From: Ochrobactrum teleogrylli | GTDB taxonomy: Bacteria > Pseudomonadota > Alphaproteobacteria > Rhizobiales > Rhizobiaceae | Length of the DNA: 64,000 nucleotides | NCBI RefSeq assembly: GCF_006376685.1 | Contig: NZ_VEWL01000001.1 | Location: forward strand, 124,001-188,000 | Direction: 5' to 3' | In this document: in pieces, positions 28,102 to 36,997 of the stretch | How the letters are laid out: every line of letters begins with the position of its first letter | Numbering within the stretch: position 1 is the stretch's first letter | Translations under genes and position numbers: made by a program | Notes under the pieces: generated by a model | What the model was told of the DNA's origin: nothing | The model's database searches: none | What the model saw: the letters and a program-made list of their open reading frames with translations, nothing else

Positions 28102-29877
28102 ATGGGCGACGGCGTGGAAACTATACCATCTTCCAAGCCTCTGGAGGGCACGGCGGCGGCCAGTCCGATTGTCTTTTCCGACACTCTGGGCCTGTTTCAG
28201 CGTGCTTATGGTACGGGGCTCGATACGGTCGTCGTCTTCGCCAGCCCATGGGGGCTGGAAGAACTTTGCACGACCCGGAAATTCTGGCGTATCATTGCCG
28301 ACAGGCTGTCTCAGCATGGGATTGCATCCTTGCGCTTCGACTGGCCGGGCACCGGCGACGGGCGCGATGACATTGATTTTTCTTCCGGTCTGGAACGCTG
28401 GCGAAAGGCGCTGATCGAAGCGGCGGACAAGGCGCGGCTTTTGTCGGGCGCGAGCCGTGTTGTCATCATCGGGCAGAGCCTTGGTGCGGCGGTTGCTGCT
28501 GAAACGGCTCCACATATTGAAGGTCTGGCGGCGCTGGCGCTGCTGGCACCGGTGATTTCCGGTCGGTTTTACACCCGCGAGTTGGCGGTGTGGTCGAGCA
28601 TGGTCGATGCCGATCTCGGCCTTCCCGATGCGCAGCGGATCAAGGGGGCGGTTTCCATTGCATCCCTGACGATGACGCCCGAAATTGCCGCAGATGTGAA
28701 GAAGATCAATCTCCTGTCGCTCTCTGAAAAGCCTGCGGACACGTGCCTTCTGCTAGCAAGGGCCGACCGCCCGAACGATGCGGAACTGGCCGGGCATCTG
28801 GAAAAGCTCGGCGTGGCAGTCACGGTGGAAGCCTTCACCGATTACGACAAGCTGATTTCCAACCCGGTTATTTCGCACCTGCCGTTGAATGTTGCCGACA
28901 GACTGGTCGATTGGGCAGTGCCGCTTGCGGATGGCAGACCGGCCCAAAAAAGTGCCGATGAAACCAACCTCGGTGGGCAGATCAGGGGCGACGGCTTTGT
29001 CGAAATGCCGGTGGCCTTCGGCCCGAACAATCGTCTGTCGGGTGTGCTCTGCAAACCCTTGGGCGACAGCAAGGGGCATACGGTCCTCTTCCTCTCGTCC
29101 TCTTATGATCGGCGCGTTGGATGGGGCCGCACCACGGTCGATATGGCGCGCAGATTGGCGCGGGACGGTGTTTCGTCGCTGCGCTTTGATATCGCCAATG
29201 CCGGTGACAGCCCGCCCATTCCGGGCATGCCGGAACAGGTGCTTTATACCCATGCGCCGGAAATGGATGTCGCTGACGCGCTGGATTATCTGGATGCCAT
29301 CGGGCTGGGGCGTCCGGTTGTGGCGGGGCGGTGCAGCGGCGCTTTCCTCGGGCTGCATTGCGCGGTGCTGGACGAGCGGATTTCGGGTGCCGTGCTGGTC
29401 AATCCGGTGACATTCTATTGGGCGCCGGAGCTTTCGGTCGAAGATGTGGTACGGGAAGGCAATCGGACGCTGGAAGATTATGGCAGCCGCGCCATGCGAC
29501 TCGATACGTTCAAGCGCCTGTTTCGCGGAGAACTCGATATTCGCGCTATCCTGCGCAACCTCGCACGCGGTGTCGGCGGACGTATTCGCGGATTGGCGCG
29601 CAAGCTTTTGCGCAGCCGCACCGTTGAAGGCCGGGCAATCTATTCCGCTTTCGATGAATTGAAATTGCGGCAGGTGCCGCTGACGCTGATCTATGCCGAG
29701 AAGGACAGCGGCCGCGAGTATTTCAATTACTATTTCGATCAGGCAGGCGACAAGGTGCAGGGCTTTGACAATGTGAAAGTCGCAGTCATTCCGGACGCCG
29801 ATCACAATCTGACGCCCGAACATGCGCGCAACGTCTATATCGACGCCATCCGCGCGCTGGCTTTAGAAACGCGTTAA
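28102..29877 (+). CDS. Tandem alpha/beta hydrolase protein (Ser and Cys nucleophile elbows)
   Basis: A 591-residue cytoplasmic protein made of two alpha/beta hydrolase domains in a row. Domain 1 (about 30-290) has the core ASLRFDWPGTGDG and the nucleophile elbow GQSLGA with Ser126. Domain 2 (about 310-585) has SSLRFDIANAGDSPP and the elbow GRCSG with Cys411 at the nucleophile position, as in dienelactone hydrolases; a late ADHNLTPEHAR supplies a candidate catalytic His. GGGGA at 28089-28093 is 8 bases before ATG 28102, chosen over TTG 28042 and ATG 28084. Its stop overlaps the stop of the convergent GH2 gene, suggesting membership of the neighbouring pathway. A thioesterase or acyl-transfer role is inferred. 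Confidence 0.75.
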   Translation: MGDGVETIPSSKPLEGTAAASPIVFSDTLGLFQRAYGTGLDTVVVFASPWGLEELCTTRKFWRIIADRLSQHGIASLRFDWPGTGDGRDDIDFSSGLERWRKALIEAADKARLLSGASRVVIIGQSLGAAVAAETAPHIEGLAALALLAPVISGRFYTRELAVWSSMVDADLGLPDAQRIKGAVSIASLTMTPEIAADVKKINLLSLSEKPADTCLLLARADRPNDAELAGHLEKLGVAVTVEAFTDYDKLISNPVISHLPLNVADRLVDWAVPLADGRPAQKSADETNLGGQIRGDGFVEMPVAFGPNNRLSGVLCKPLGDSKGHTVLFLSSSYDRRVGWGRTTVDMARRLARDGVSSLRFDIANAGDSPPIPGMPEQVLYTHAPEMDVADALDYLDAIGLGRPVVAGRCSGAFLGLHCAVLDERISGAVLVNPVTFYWAPELSVEDVVREGNRTLEDYGSRAMRLDTFKRLFRGELDIRAILRNLARGVGGRIRGLARKLLRSRTVEGRAIYSAFDELKLRQVPLTLIYAEKDSGREYFNYYFDQAGDKVQGFDNVKVAVIPDADHNLTPEHARNVYIDAIRALALETR

Positions 29878-32324
29878 AACCAGACGGTGCGCGACGATCC
29901 GGCAATGCGAATTTCGCCGGACGGTTTGCCTTCGCCACCATGGCGGGGCAGAAGCGCGACGCGCTTCGTCTCGCCGGGAGCGAGATGGAACCAGTTTTCC
30001 GTTGCCCGCCAGCCTTCGGCGTCAATGCTGACCGATTGCGCCAGCACGGCTGTGCTGAGATCGAGAAACCAGTTGCCGCTCTCTTCCACGACACTGCATT
30101 CAATTGTCGCGTCGTGAAAGGCTTTGGTGCGCCCCTGCGGAAAATGAAAGGCCTCGGCGATAGTGGCTTCGCTGCGTTTCAACCGGGCGACCGTCACGTC
30201 ATGGGCCGGGGGGCCGAAGCGATAGGCATAAGTCGTATCGAAAAATGCGCCGAACAATTCGGTTGCCGGTATTGTGACACCGGAACGCGCTGTCAGCGAA
30301 AGATCGCGGTGACCGCTCACGACGGGTTGCCCCCCGGCGCGCAGGCAAGTGAGTTCCAGTGTCAAATCGGCGTCATGCGGTTGTTCGTTCAGCACGTGAA
30401 TGGCAAGCCCGTTGACGCCTTCGTCGGTCAGGCCAACCTGCACCGGGCGAAAAGCGCGTTTCAGCCCATACCACGAGGGTTTGGGTTCACAGGTCGCATC
30501 GACCACGCCCCAGCCGGCACCGGGCAACACATCCTGAAACGTCCAGACCAAGGCACCGAAGCAGGTGCTTGCCGGTCGTCGCCATTCGGCGAAAGTCGCC
30601 TCCATCACTTCCGCCGTGACGGCGCGGGAAAGGTGTAGATATTGCTCCATATCCTCCCGCCGCAAGCGGGCCGGATCATAGCCATAGAGCATTTCCAGAT
30701 AGGTATCGCGCACGTCCTCGAAATCCCATGACACGCCGCGATCACGCGGAACACGCGCTTTCCAGCGCGGATCATGGACGGCGGGCACGTCGAGATGCGC
30801 CTTGAGCGTGCGTGCCTCCGGGACATTGGAAAAAGCAAGGCTTTCGGTCGCAAAGCGCACTTCGGCGCGGCGCGCATCGTCCAGCGGCCTGCAATAGGCG
30901 CTGACGCCATAATAATGGCTGACGCCTTCGTTGCTGATGAAGGGCAGAGCGCCATCACAGGGCGAGTTCGGCACATAGGGAATGCCGGGACAGAGTTTGC
31001 GCGCAACGGCGGGCAAAATCTCTTCGGTCAGCGCGCCTTTCCAGATTGTCTCGGGCAGGCCCATCATGGCGCCTTGCTGATAAATCTCACTGCCGCCGCA
31101 CAACACGGTGAGCGAAGGAGCATGGCGAATGGCGGAAAGAAGTTGTTGCGTCTCCGCCTGTACCTTGGCGACGAAGCCTTCGTCTTTCAGCGGATAGTCG
31201 AAATTGGCGAACATGAAGTCCTGCCAGACCATGATGCCGAGCTCGTCGCAAACGGCATAAAAGTCAGGCGTTTCATAAGCCGTAATGCCGCTGACGCGCA
31301 GCATGTTCATGCCAGCGTCCTGCGCAAGCTGCAGCCACGGTTGATAGTCGGCGCGTGCGCCCGGCAGCCGGACTATATCGGCGGAACTCCAGACAGCACC
31401 GCGACAAAAAATTTTCTCGCCATTAATCACCAGCGCGAAGGATTTTCCGTCCGCACCGCGATCAACGCCGATACGGCGAAAGCCGGTTCGGCCAAGCTTC
31501 TGCTTTTCATTGCCAAGCGACAATTCCACTTGATGGAGTGTCGGCGTGCCATGGGTATGCGGCCACCACGATTCCACGGCGGGGATGGTCAGCTGTGCCT
31601 GCCAGCGGCTATCCGCTTGTCTGTCACAGGCGATCTGCGAACCCGCGCAATGCAGGGTCAGATTTTCAGCCTTGCCTTCGTAAGTAAAACTAACGGCAAG
31701 TTCTCCGTCGCCATTTTCATGAAACGTGGATTGGATGGAGATATTGCTGACCGCTTCCGCGTCGGGTCGGCTGATCGTCACTGGCCGCCAAGGGCCGACA
31801 GCGTGAATTTCCGGGCACCAGCCCGGCATATGGCCGAGCGCGGTGGTGCGGATCAGGCGCAAGCCTTGCGTATTCATCAACTGCGTGCGCCAGCGTGCGC
31901 GCGGGCCCTTTTGCTCCAGCCGGGGGCCAAGAGCGCGGAAACAAAGCGCCAGCTCATCCGCGCCCGTCAGCGTGACGGGAAGGTCGTGGGCGAGGAACAT
32001 GCTGTCGCTGTTGTGAACCAAAGCGCCGTTCAGATAGACTTCGCAGATCGTGGCAAGGCCCGCAAAATGCAACACCGCCTCACCGGCTGTTTCGGTAAGG
32101 TCGAGAAAATACCACGCATCCTGATTGTGCAGCGGTGTCGGAGCAGTGCGGCTGAAACGCCCTGCTTTTTCCAGCGCTTCCGCGACCGTGCCCGGAACCG
32201 GCGCATCGAGATACGCCCCGTTGCGCGGCACATCAGCGGGCGACGCGGCCTCATTGGCTGCGGTCAGAAAAAGCCGCCAGCCTTCGGCAAGCGGGCGGCT
32301 TGATGCAGCTTGTTCAGGCAGCAT
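29874..32324 (-). CDS. GH2 family glycosidase, beta-mannosidase-like
   Basis: An 816-residue protein with the GH2 layout: a jelly-roll sugar-binding domain (about 15-190), an Ig-like domain (about 190-290) and a TIM barrel (about 295-620) followed by C-terminal beta domains. The barrel keeps FRRIGVDR, GMNMLRVSG and WQDFMFANFDYP, typical of beta-mannosidases. The acid/base position reads CGGSE (Glu413) where the family usually has GNNE or GNE, and the nucleophile candidate is Glu494 in FATESLAFSN. There is no signal peptide, so it acts in the cytoplasm. The ATG at 32324 overlaps the DUF1839 gene by 11 bases; a TTG at 32345 is possible. It is the last gene of the carrier-protein operon. Confidence 0.82.
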   Translation of the reverse strand: MLPEQAASSRPLAEGWRLFLTAANEAASPADVPRNGAYLDAPVPGTVAEALEKAGRFSRTAPTPLHNQDAWYFLDLTETAGEAVLHFAGLATICEVYLNGALVHNSDSMFLAHDLPVTLTGADELALCFRALGPRLEQKGPRARWRTQLMNTQGLRLIRTTALGHMPGWCPEIHAVGPWRPVTISRPDAEAVSNISIQSTFHENGDGELAVSFTYEGKAENLTLHCAGSQIACDRQADSRWQAQLTIPAVESWWPHTHGTPTLHQVELSLGNEKQKLGRTGFRRIGVDRGADGKSFALVINGEKIFCRGAVWSSADIVRLPGARADYQPWLQLAQDAGMNMLRVSGITAYETPDFYAVCDELGIMVWQDFMFANFDYPLKDEGFVAKVQAETQQLLSAIRHAPSLTVLCGGSEIYQQGAMMGLPETIWKGALTEEILPAVARKLCPGIPYVPNSPCDGALPFISNEGVSHYYGVSAYCRPLDDARRAEVRFATESLAFSNVPEARTLKAHLDVPAVHDPRWKARVPRDRGVSWDFEDVRDTYLEMLYGYDPARLRREDMEQYLHLSRAVTAEVMEATFAEWRRPASTCFGALVWTFQDVLPGAGWGVVDATCEPKPSWYGLKRAFRPVQVGLTDEGVNGLAIHVLNEQPHDADLTLELTCLRAGGQPVVSGHRDLSLTARSGVTIPATELFGAFFDTTYAYRFGPPAHDVTVARLKRSEATIAEAFHFPQGRTKAFHDATIECSVVEESGNWFLDLSTAVLAQSVSIDAEGWRATENWFHLAPGETKRVALLPRHGGEGKPSGEIRIAGSSRTVWF

Positions 32325-33294
32325 CGCGGCCAAGTTCTGTTGCAAGCGCCCCCGTCATGCGATCCCATGCTTCGGCGGCAGGTGTCAGCGCGCTTGCCAG
32401 TGCGTCGAATTTCTTGCGCATCACGGCACGCGCAAGCTGGAATTGCACGGCCTTGGCCGTTTCGGCGATCTGGATCGCATCGGCGGCAGCAGCGGTGAAA
32501 CGCTTGCCTTCGCCCAGCCATTGCAGATGGCTTGCAGCCAGTTCGAAATTTGCACCAAGTTGGCGCAGCGTGTTGAACGCATATTTGTGAAAGAAGCCGA
32601 AGGGGCGTTCGGCGATGGCTTCTACCTGCGCCGGAAACACAGCGGCGAAGGCGCGGATCGGATTGGCCTTGGGCCTGCGCGCAAAATGGCGTGGCAGCAG
32701 AATTTCTGCCACGCGCCGCTGATGCGCTTCACCGGGCATTTCCTTCGGGAACTTCGCAAATTCCGTATAGGGCAGGAAGGGTAGGTCTGCTTCTGTCAGA
32801 TGGCGCTGAAAGACACCGTCAAAATCCTCGCCCTCCAGATGGTAGAAACCGCCATTGTGGAAATAATCGAGCGAGCGGTTCCCAACATCCATGCGGTTGA
32901 TCGCGATGGTGGTCTTGCCATGTTCGGTGCGATAGCTCACGCCCTGCGTGTCAGGCATGAAATAGCTGTCCATCTCCACCATGCACAGCCGTCCGCGCCC
33001 GATCTGTTCCGCGATATGGCCTTCCACACTGTCGAAGATCGCAAGTTCCGTTGCCCGCACACCATAGAGCGCTTCGAGGTCTTCCAGCGGCACCTTGAAG
33101 AAGGTGAACTGGTCGCCCTCGAAATCCTGCGTCAGGGTAAAGCCCAGCATCGCTTCGGGCACGACCCGAAGCGATGCCAGCACTTCGATCCAGAGATCGA
33201 CATAGCAATTGGTTTCGGGCCAGATGCGTGTCTGCGCATGCAGCGCATGCGGCGCGTAGGTTTCTGGCGAGATATGCGGAAAGACTGCCTGCAT
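32314..33294 (-). CDS. DUF1839 family protein, candidate cysteine acyltransferase
   Basis: A 326-residue protein of the DUF1839 family. Near the N-terminus Cys30 lies at the start of a hydrophobic helix (ETNCYVDLWIEVLASL), followed by the FTLTQDFEGDQFTFFK block, and His125 lies in a strand pair (MVEMDSYFMPDTQG, then TEHGKTTIAI). This Cys-helix and later His pattern resembles papain/C39-like folds such as the BtrH N-terminal domain, which transfers an aminoacyl chain from a carrier protein in butirosin synthesis. That resemblance is my reading of the sequence, not a search result. It follows the ligase gene by 41 bases and overlaps the GH2 gene. A Shine-Dalgarno site for ATG 33294 is weak. Confidence 0.75.
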   Translation of the reverse strand: MQAVFPHISPETYAPHALHAQTRIWPETNCYVDLWIEVLASLRVVPEAMLGFTLTQDFEGDQFTFFKVPLEDLEALYGVRATELAIFDSVEGHIAEQIGRGRLCMVEMDSYFMPDTQGVSYRTEHGKTTIAINRMDVGNRSLDYFHNGGFYHLEGEDFDGVFQRHLTEADLPFLPYTEFAKFPKEMPGEAHQRRVAEILLPRHFARRPKANPIRAFAAVFPAQVEAIAERPFGFFHKYAFNTLRQLGANFELAASHLQWLGEGKRFTAAAADAIQIAETAKAVQFQLARAVMRKKFDALASALTPAAEAWDRMTGALATELGRDAA

Positions 33295-33335
33295 AACCTT
33301 GATCGATCCTCGTTTCACTCCGGTCGGATTATGCT

Positions 33336-34244
33336 TTAACCCCACAATTCGTTGCGTACGCTTTCTGGCCAGGCTTTGACGTCGAGGCCGTGATGATGGA
33401 ACAGCGCCAATGCGATGCGCTCCAGTCCGAAACCGACGCAAGCCGTGTGCGCGACTTCACCGTCATGTTGCGACAGGCCCCATTTCACGCCGAACTGGTC
33501 CTGATGATAGTTGAAGCTCATGCAGGCGGTTGGCTTTTCGACGCTGGTGATCGGGATCAGCAATTCGAATTTCAGGTTCTGGTCGCGCTGGTTGTTGACC
33601 AGCAAACGACCCGCGCGTCCAAAGAAAGGATCGTTCGCCACGTCGATTTCAACTGGCAGGCCGACTTTCTTCATCATGTCCGTGCCGCGCTCTATCCAGA
33701 GCTGGCGGAACTCCATCACATCGGCTTCCGTGCCCATGCGCACATATTCGCGCATGCGGAACAACTGCTGGCGGGCAGGGTCCACCGAAGGTTCATGGCG
33801 GAAGCAATAGGATTGCAGGTCATAGAGGCCGCCGCCCTGCGGCAGCGGACCGCGCTTGGCAATGGTCGGATAAAGCGGGTAGCAGGCGGCGGGCGTCAGG
33901 ACGATGTCCGTTGCCTTCTGCTCCAGCGTCCAGTCTTGCCCCTCATCCATGCATTTGATGAGGTTGATATGATCCAGCTCGCAACCGCAGAAGCTGTGCA
34001 CCGTGCCGGCCAGCTGCGGGAAGCTCTTCATATAGCCGCTTTTTTCGAAGTAAGCGCGATTGAGGCCGGGCGGAAAGCGGATCGCTTCGGCACCATCGCC
34101 GCCGCCGGTGCGGTCAATGAGGCGCTCGAAGGCCACGATGACATCTTCAAACTGGCCGGAACGTCCGTAGAGGCCGTCCACGCCGGTTTCAATCAGCAGT
34201 CCGGCATCGAAAAGCCGGTTGAGAAAAGATCTTTGCGCGTCCAT
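33336..34244 (-). CDS. Amino acid:[carrier protein] ligase (truncated SerRS-like)
   Basis: A 302-residue class II synthetase core without the N-terminal tRNA-binding arm of seryl-tRNA synthetase. Motif 2 is at residues 148-170 (FRHEPS...[10 protein letters not shown]) and motif 3 at 271-282 ([12 protein letters not shown]). Cys121, Glu166 and Cys269 stand where archaeal-type SerRS and the carrier-protein ligases bind zinc. Homologues from Bradyrhizobium and Agrobacterium are known to load small amino acids on the phosphopantetheine of a dedicated carrier protein instead of tRNA. The carrier-protein gene two positions upstream in the same operon fits this. The ATG lies 4 bases after the upstream stop. 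Confidence 0.88.
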   Translation of the reverse strand: MDAQRSFLNRLFDAGLLIETGVDGLYGRSGQFEDVIVAFERLIDRTGGGDGAEAIRFPPGLNRAYFEKSGYMKSFPQLAGTVHSFCGCELDHINLIKCMDEGQDWTLEQKATDIVLTPAACYPLYPTIAKRGPLPQGGGLYDLQSYCFRHEPSVDPARQQLFRMREYVRMGTEADVMEFRQLWIERGTDMMKKVGLPVEIDVANDPFFGRAGRLLVNNQRDQNLKFELLIPITSVEKPTACMSFNYHQDQFGVKWGLSQHDGEVAHTACVGFGLERIALALFHHHGLDVKAWPESVRNELWG

Positions 34245-34248
34245 GGCG

Positions 34249-35421
34249 TTATCCCAAGAGGCTTGTGTTCTGTTTGTGAATGAGCAGCATGGTCGCCGTA
34301 TTGCCGAGGATGCGCTCGTTGGAAATCATCAATTGCGCCGAATGCGCATCGCGCAAATGGCGGCCAAGGCTATAGGGCGTGCCATTCTTGTAGCCCATGA
34401 TGCCGCACACCAGCATGGCGTGGTTGATGACCTGCAGAATGGTCTGCGATGCGGCAATCTTCAGATTGTTCATCGCTATGGCAAAGCCCATGGAAGCGAG
34501 CTTGTCGGCGTCGTGCTTCGCGTCCTTATAAGTCTTGAGGCAGGCGACGATTTCCGATTTCAGCATTTGCAGCATGTTGGAGGCTTCCGCGACGCGCAAA
34601 GCGCCCGGCTGCGGTGCGCCCGGATTGCGGCGCGCTGCGGCACGCACAAAAGCCTGCGCGCGGTTCACTGCGTCCACAGCGATGCCGTACCAGAGCGAAC
34701 TCCACAATGTATGCGACTGCGCCAGCATCGATTGCGCGGCAATCTCGGCAAATGGATGCGGCAGGATCTGCACCTTGTCCGCTTCGCCGCGAAATACAAA
34801 GCCTTCCGAACAGGTGCCGCGCATGCCCAGCGTGTCCCATTCATTGGTCTTTTCCAGCGTGTACTGGTCTTTGCGGAAAACGGTCATGACCTGATCGGAC
34901 GAGGCCGCATCTTTATGCGAACGCGACGTGATCAGGATGGCATCGGCATAGACGCCATAGGAAATAACCGTGGCGTTCTTTTCCAGACGGCAGGTGTCGC
35001 CGTCGATTTCAATTGCGCAGATGGAATTGCGCAGATCGCCGCCAATGCCGCCTTCCGTGGTGGCGGAAGCAAGCAGCAACTGCTGGTCCGCAACGTCGCG
35101 CATGAAGCCGCGATGCCATTCGACCGATTGCCCATGCTCCACAAGGCTCGATAGCTTGATGTGGTGCATGGCGAAGATCATCGCGCTTGCAGCGCAGGAT
35201 TGCCCCAGAATGCAGCAGAGTTCTGCAATCTTGTCGATCTCCGCGCTTTCGCCGCCCAGATCGCGCGACACCTGAATGCCCAGCAATCGTTCGGCCTTCA
35301 TCGCATCGATGGCTTCGCGCGGAAAGCGCCCTTCCTTATCGACTTGATCAGCGAATTTTCCGGCGATGGCTGCTACGCGACCGGCACGCTCGGAAAGGCT
35401 GTTCCCCCCGCCTGCATTCAT
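34249..35421 (-). CDS. Acyl-CoA dehydrogenase-like flavoprotein of the carrier-protein operon
   Basis: A 390-residue protein with the acyl-CoA dehydrogenase fold: N-terminal helical domain ([19 protein letters not shown]), the central beta domain ([30 protein letters not shown]) and a C-terminal helical domain ([19 protein letters not shown]). In ordinary dehydrogenases the C-terminal block reads RDAxxxxIYEGTNEI with the catalytic Glu; here the aligned position is Ile, so alpha,beta-dehydrogenation may use another base or the enzyme may be an oxygenase/oxidase of the same fold. The ATG overlaps the stop of the carrier-protein gene by one base (TAATG). A carrier-bound aminoacyl substrate is inferred from context. 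Confidence 0.85.
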   Translation of the reverse strand: MNAGGGNSLSERAGRVAAIAGKFADQVDKEGRFPREAIDAMKAERLLGIQVSRDLGGESAEIDKIAELCCILGQSCAASAMIFAMHHIKLSSLVEHGQSVEWHRGFMRDVADQQLLLASATTEGGIGGDLRNSICAIEIDGDTCRLEKNATVISYGVYADAILITSRSHKDAASSDQVMTVFRKDQYTLEKTNEWDTLGMRGTCSEGFVFRGEADKVQILPHPFAEIAAQSMLAQSHTLWSSLWYGIAVDAVNRAQAFVRAAARRNPGAPQPGALRVAEASNMLQMLKSEIVACLKTYKDAKHDADKLASMGFAIAMNNLKIAASQTILQVINHAMLVCGIMGYKNGTPYSLGRHLRDAHSAQLMISNERILGNTATMLLIHKQNTSLLG

Positions 35422-35672
35422 TATGCGGCCTCGTTATCCTTGAGGATGCTGGTGATCGTCTGTTCAATCGCGCTGATGCTCGCAAAGGATTTGCGGTTCA
35501 GAAACTGATCCGGAAATTCGATGTCGAATTTGTCTTCAAGGCCCAGCATCAGCTGCACCGAGGCGAAGGACGACAGGCCCGCCGTATAAAGATCGGCATC
35601 GTCTGCAATGTCGGTCACGGCTATGGGCAATCCGCCGACCTTGGCCAGAATTTCCCGAATGGATTCATTCAT
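35421..35672 (-). CDS. Acyl carrier protein of the amino acid:CP ligase system
   Basis: An 83-residue acidic four-helix carrier protein. The phosphopantetheine site aligns as GLSSFASVQLMLGLEDKF, with Ser35 as the attachment residue; the usual preceding Asp of DSL is Ser. An LSSF-type site separates these dedicated aminoacyl carriers from fatty-acid ACP. It is the first gene of a tight minus-strand operon (carrier protein, flavoprotein, ligase, DUF1839, GH2), and its start faces a 375-base intergenic region shared with a divergent permease gene. Confidence 0.88.
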   Translation of the reverse strand: MNESIREILAKVGGLPIAVTDIADDADLYTAGLSSFASVQLMLGLEDKFDIEFPDQFLNRKSFASISAIEQTITSILKDNEAA

Positions 35673-36047
35673 AATTCATTTCCCCGCTCTTGGTGCGCGT
35701 CGACGCAAGCGTTTTTATCCGGCGCACCTTTGCCTAAAAGCTCTTGAGGGTCTGCAACCCCTGCTTGAGGCGATATTAGCACCAGCAAGCCTTTATATTA
35801 TGTTGACAGGACAGGGTGGTTCCCGGTCAAATATGCAAAGCGTCGCATATAGTTAAATATTAATGATCTTCGCGGTTAATGTCGGAACATAAAGGTGGCT
35901 TCGAAGCATTAATTGAGCTTATGTGGAAGCTGGATTTAAATTTATCGATATTTATGACGTGGATATTCGTATTCTCTTATTGATCGAATAATATTATTTG
36001 ATAATAAAAAGAGAATTGCGAAAGTTGAATCTCCATGAAGTCTTGAA
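35673..36047. other. AT-rich divergent promoter region between carrier-protein operon and AEC permease
   Basis: About 375 bases without a supported gene, falling to high A+T after about 35790. It should hold the promoters of the carrier-protein operon (leftward) and the AEC permease (rightward). No clear operator palindrome stands out. Confidence 0.4.
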
Positions 36048-36983
36048 ATGATCGATATCATTTACGTTATAACGCCGATATTCGCGCTCATGGCATTTGG
36101 TTTTATTGCTGTGAAAACGGGGTTCTTTCCCGCTTCTGGTGTCGGCAGTCTCATTTCCTTCGTGAATAATTTTGCGACGCCCTGCCTGCTGTTTTACTCA
36201 ATTACGACGAGCGACTTTCGTTCCGCCTTCGATCTCAAGATCATCGGCCCGTTTTATGTCGCGGCGATTATCTGCTTTGTGCTTGGCATTACCATCGCCC
36301 GCAAAGTCTATGGAAACCGCCCGGGCGAGAGCGTGTCTGTCGGTTTCTCCGGCACATTCACCAACACGGTGCTGATCGGCCTGCCGATCATGACGCGCGC
36401 CTATGGCGATCAGGCGCTGCCGGTTACCTTGTCGATCATCGGTCTGCATGGTGCGATCCTGCTGACGGTCGGCATGATGACGATGGAGCTTGTGCGTCGT
36501 GATGGTCAGGTCTTGAGCAAGACGATTATCGTCGCCTTGCGCCGCATCGGTTCCAATCCGCTGATCTGGGGTATTGCCACCGGCATCATCGGCTCCAGCC
36601 TCGGGATCAAACTCATCGAGCCTGCGGATGCGTTTTTCTCGATGATGGCGCAGGCGGTCGTGCCGGTTTCGCTGTTTGGTATCGGCGGCGCGCTGACTCA
36701 GTTCAAGCTGTCGGAAAACTGGAAACAGGCTCTGATCGCATCGATCATCAAGCTGATGGTGCATCCAGCACTTGCCTATGCGCTGATGATCGGCGTGCTG
36801 AAAGTTCCGATGGAACTTGCGCGTTATGGCGTGCTGCTTGCAGCCATGCCCGCCGGTGTGAACGTCTATATATTCGCAACTTATTATAACCGCGCCTCTG
36901 GTGTGGCGGCCAATGCCATTCTCATCGGCACGCTGCTTTCAGCGGTCACCATGTCGTTCTGGCTATATATTCTCGCGGTCTAG
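36048..36983 (+). CDS. AEC (auxin efflux carrier) family permease
   Basis: A 311-residue inner-membrane protein with about ten membrane segments in two halves, beginning MIDIIYVITPIFALMAFGFIA. The family-like features are the NNFATPCLLFYSI segment, GFSGTFTNTVLIGLPI with its Asn/Thr crossover, and the C-terminal AAMPAGVNVYIFATYYNRA. AEC members export or import small organic acids and related metabolites. It is divergent from the carrier-protein operon, so it might move that pathway's product or precursor; this is inference. It converges on the EamA gene, 14 bases apart. Confidence 0.88.
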   Translation: MIDIIYVITPIFALMAFGFIAVKTGFFPASGVGSLISFVNNFATPCLLFYSITTSDFRSAFDLKIIGPFYVAAIICFVLGITIARKVYGNRPGESVSVGFSGTFTNTVLIGLPIMTRAYGDQALPVTLSIIGLHGAILLTVGMMTMELVRRDGQVLSKTIIVALRRIGSNPLIWGIATGIIGSSLGIKLIEPADAFFSMMAQAVVPVSLFGIGGALTQFKLSENWKQALIASIIKLMVHPALAYALMIGVLKVPMELARYGVLLAAMPAGVNVYIFATYYNRASGVAANAILIGTLLSAVTMSFWLYILAV

Positions 36984-36997
36984 CGAACACGCCCGTC

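Noticed and set aside
30774-32303. A 509-codon open frame on the plus strand
   Set aside because: It is a shadow of the GH2 gene; there is no start signal and no recognisable domain.
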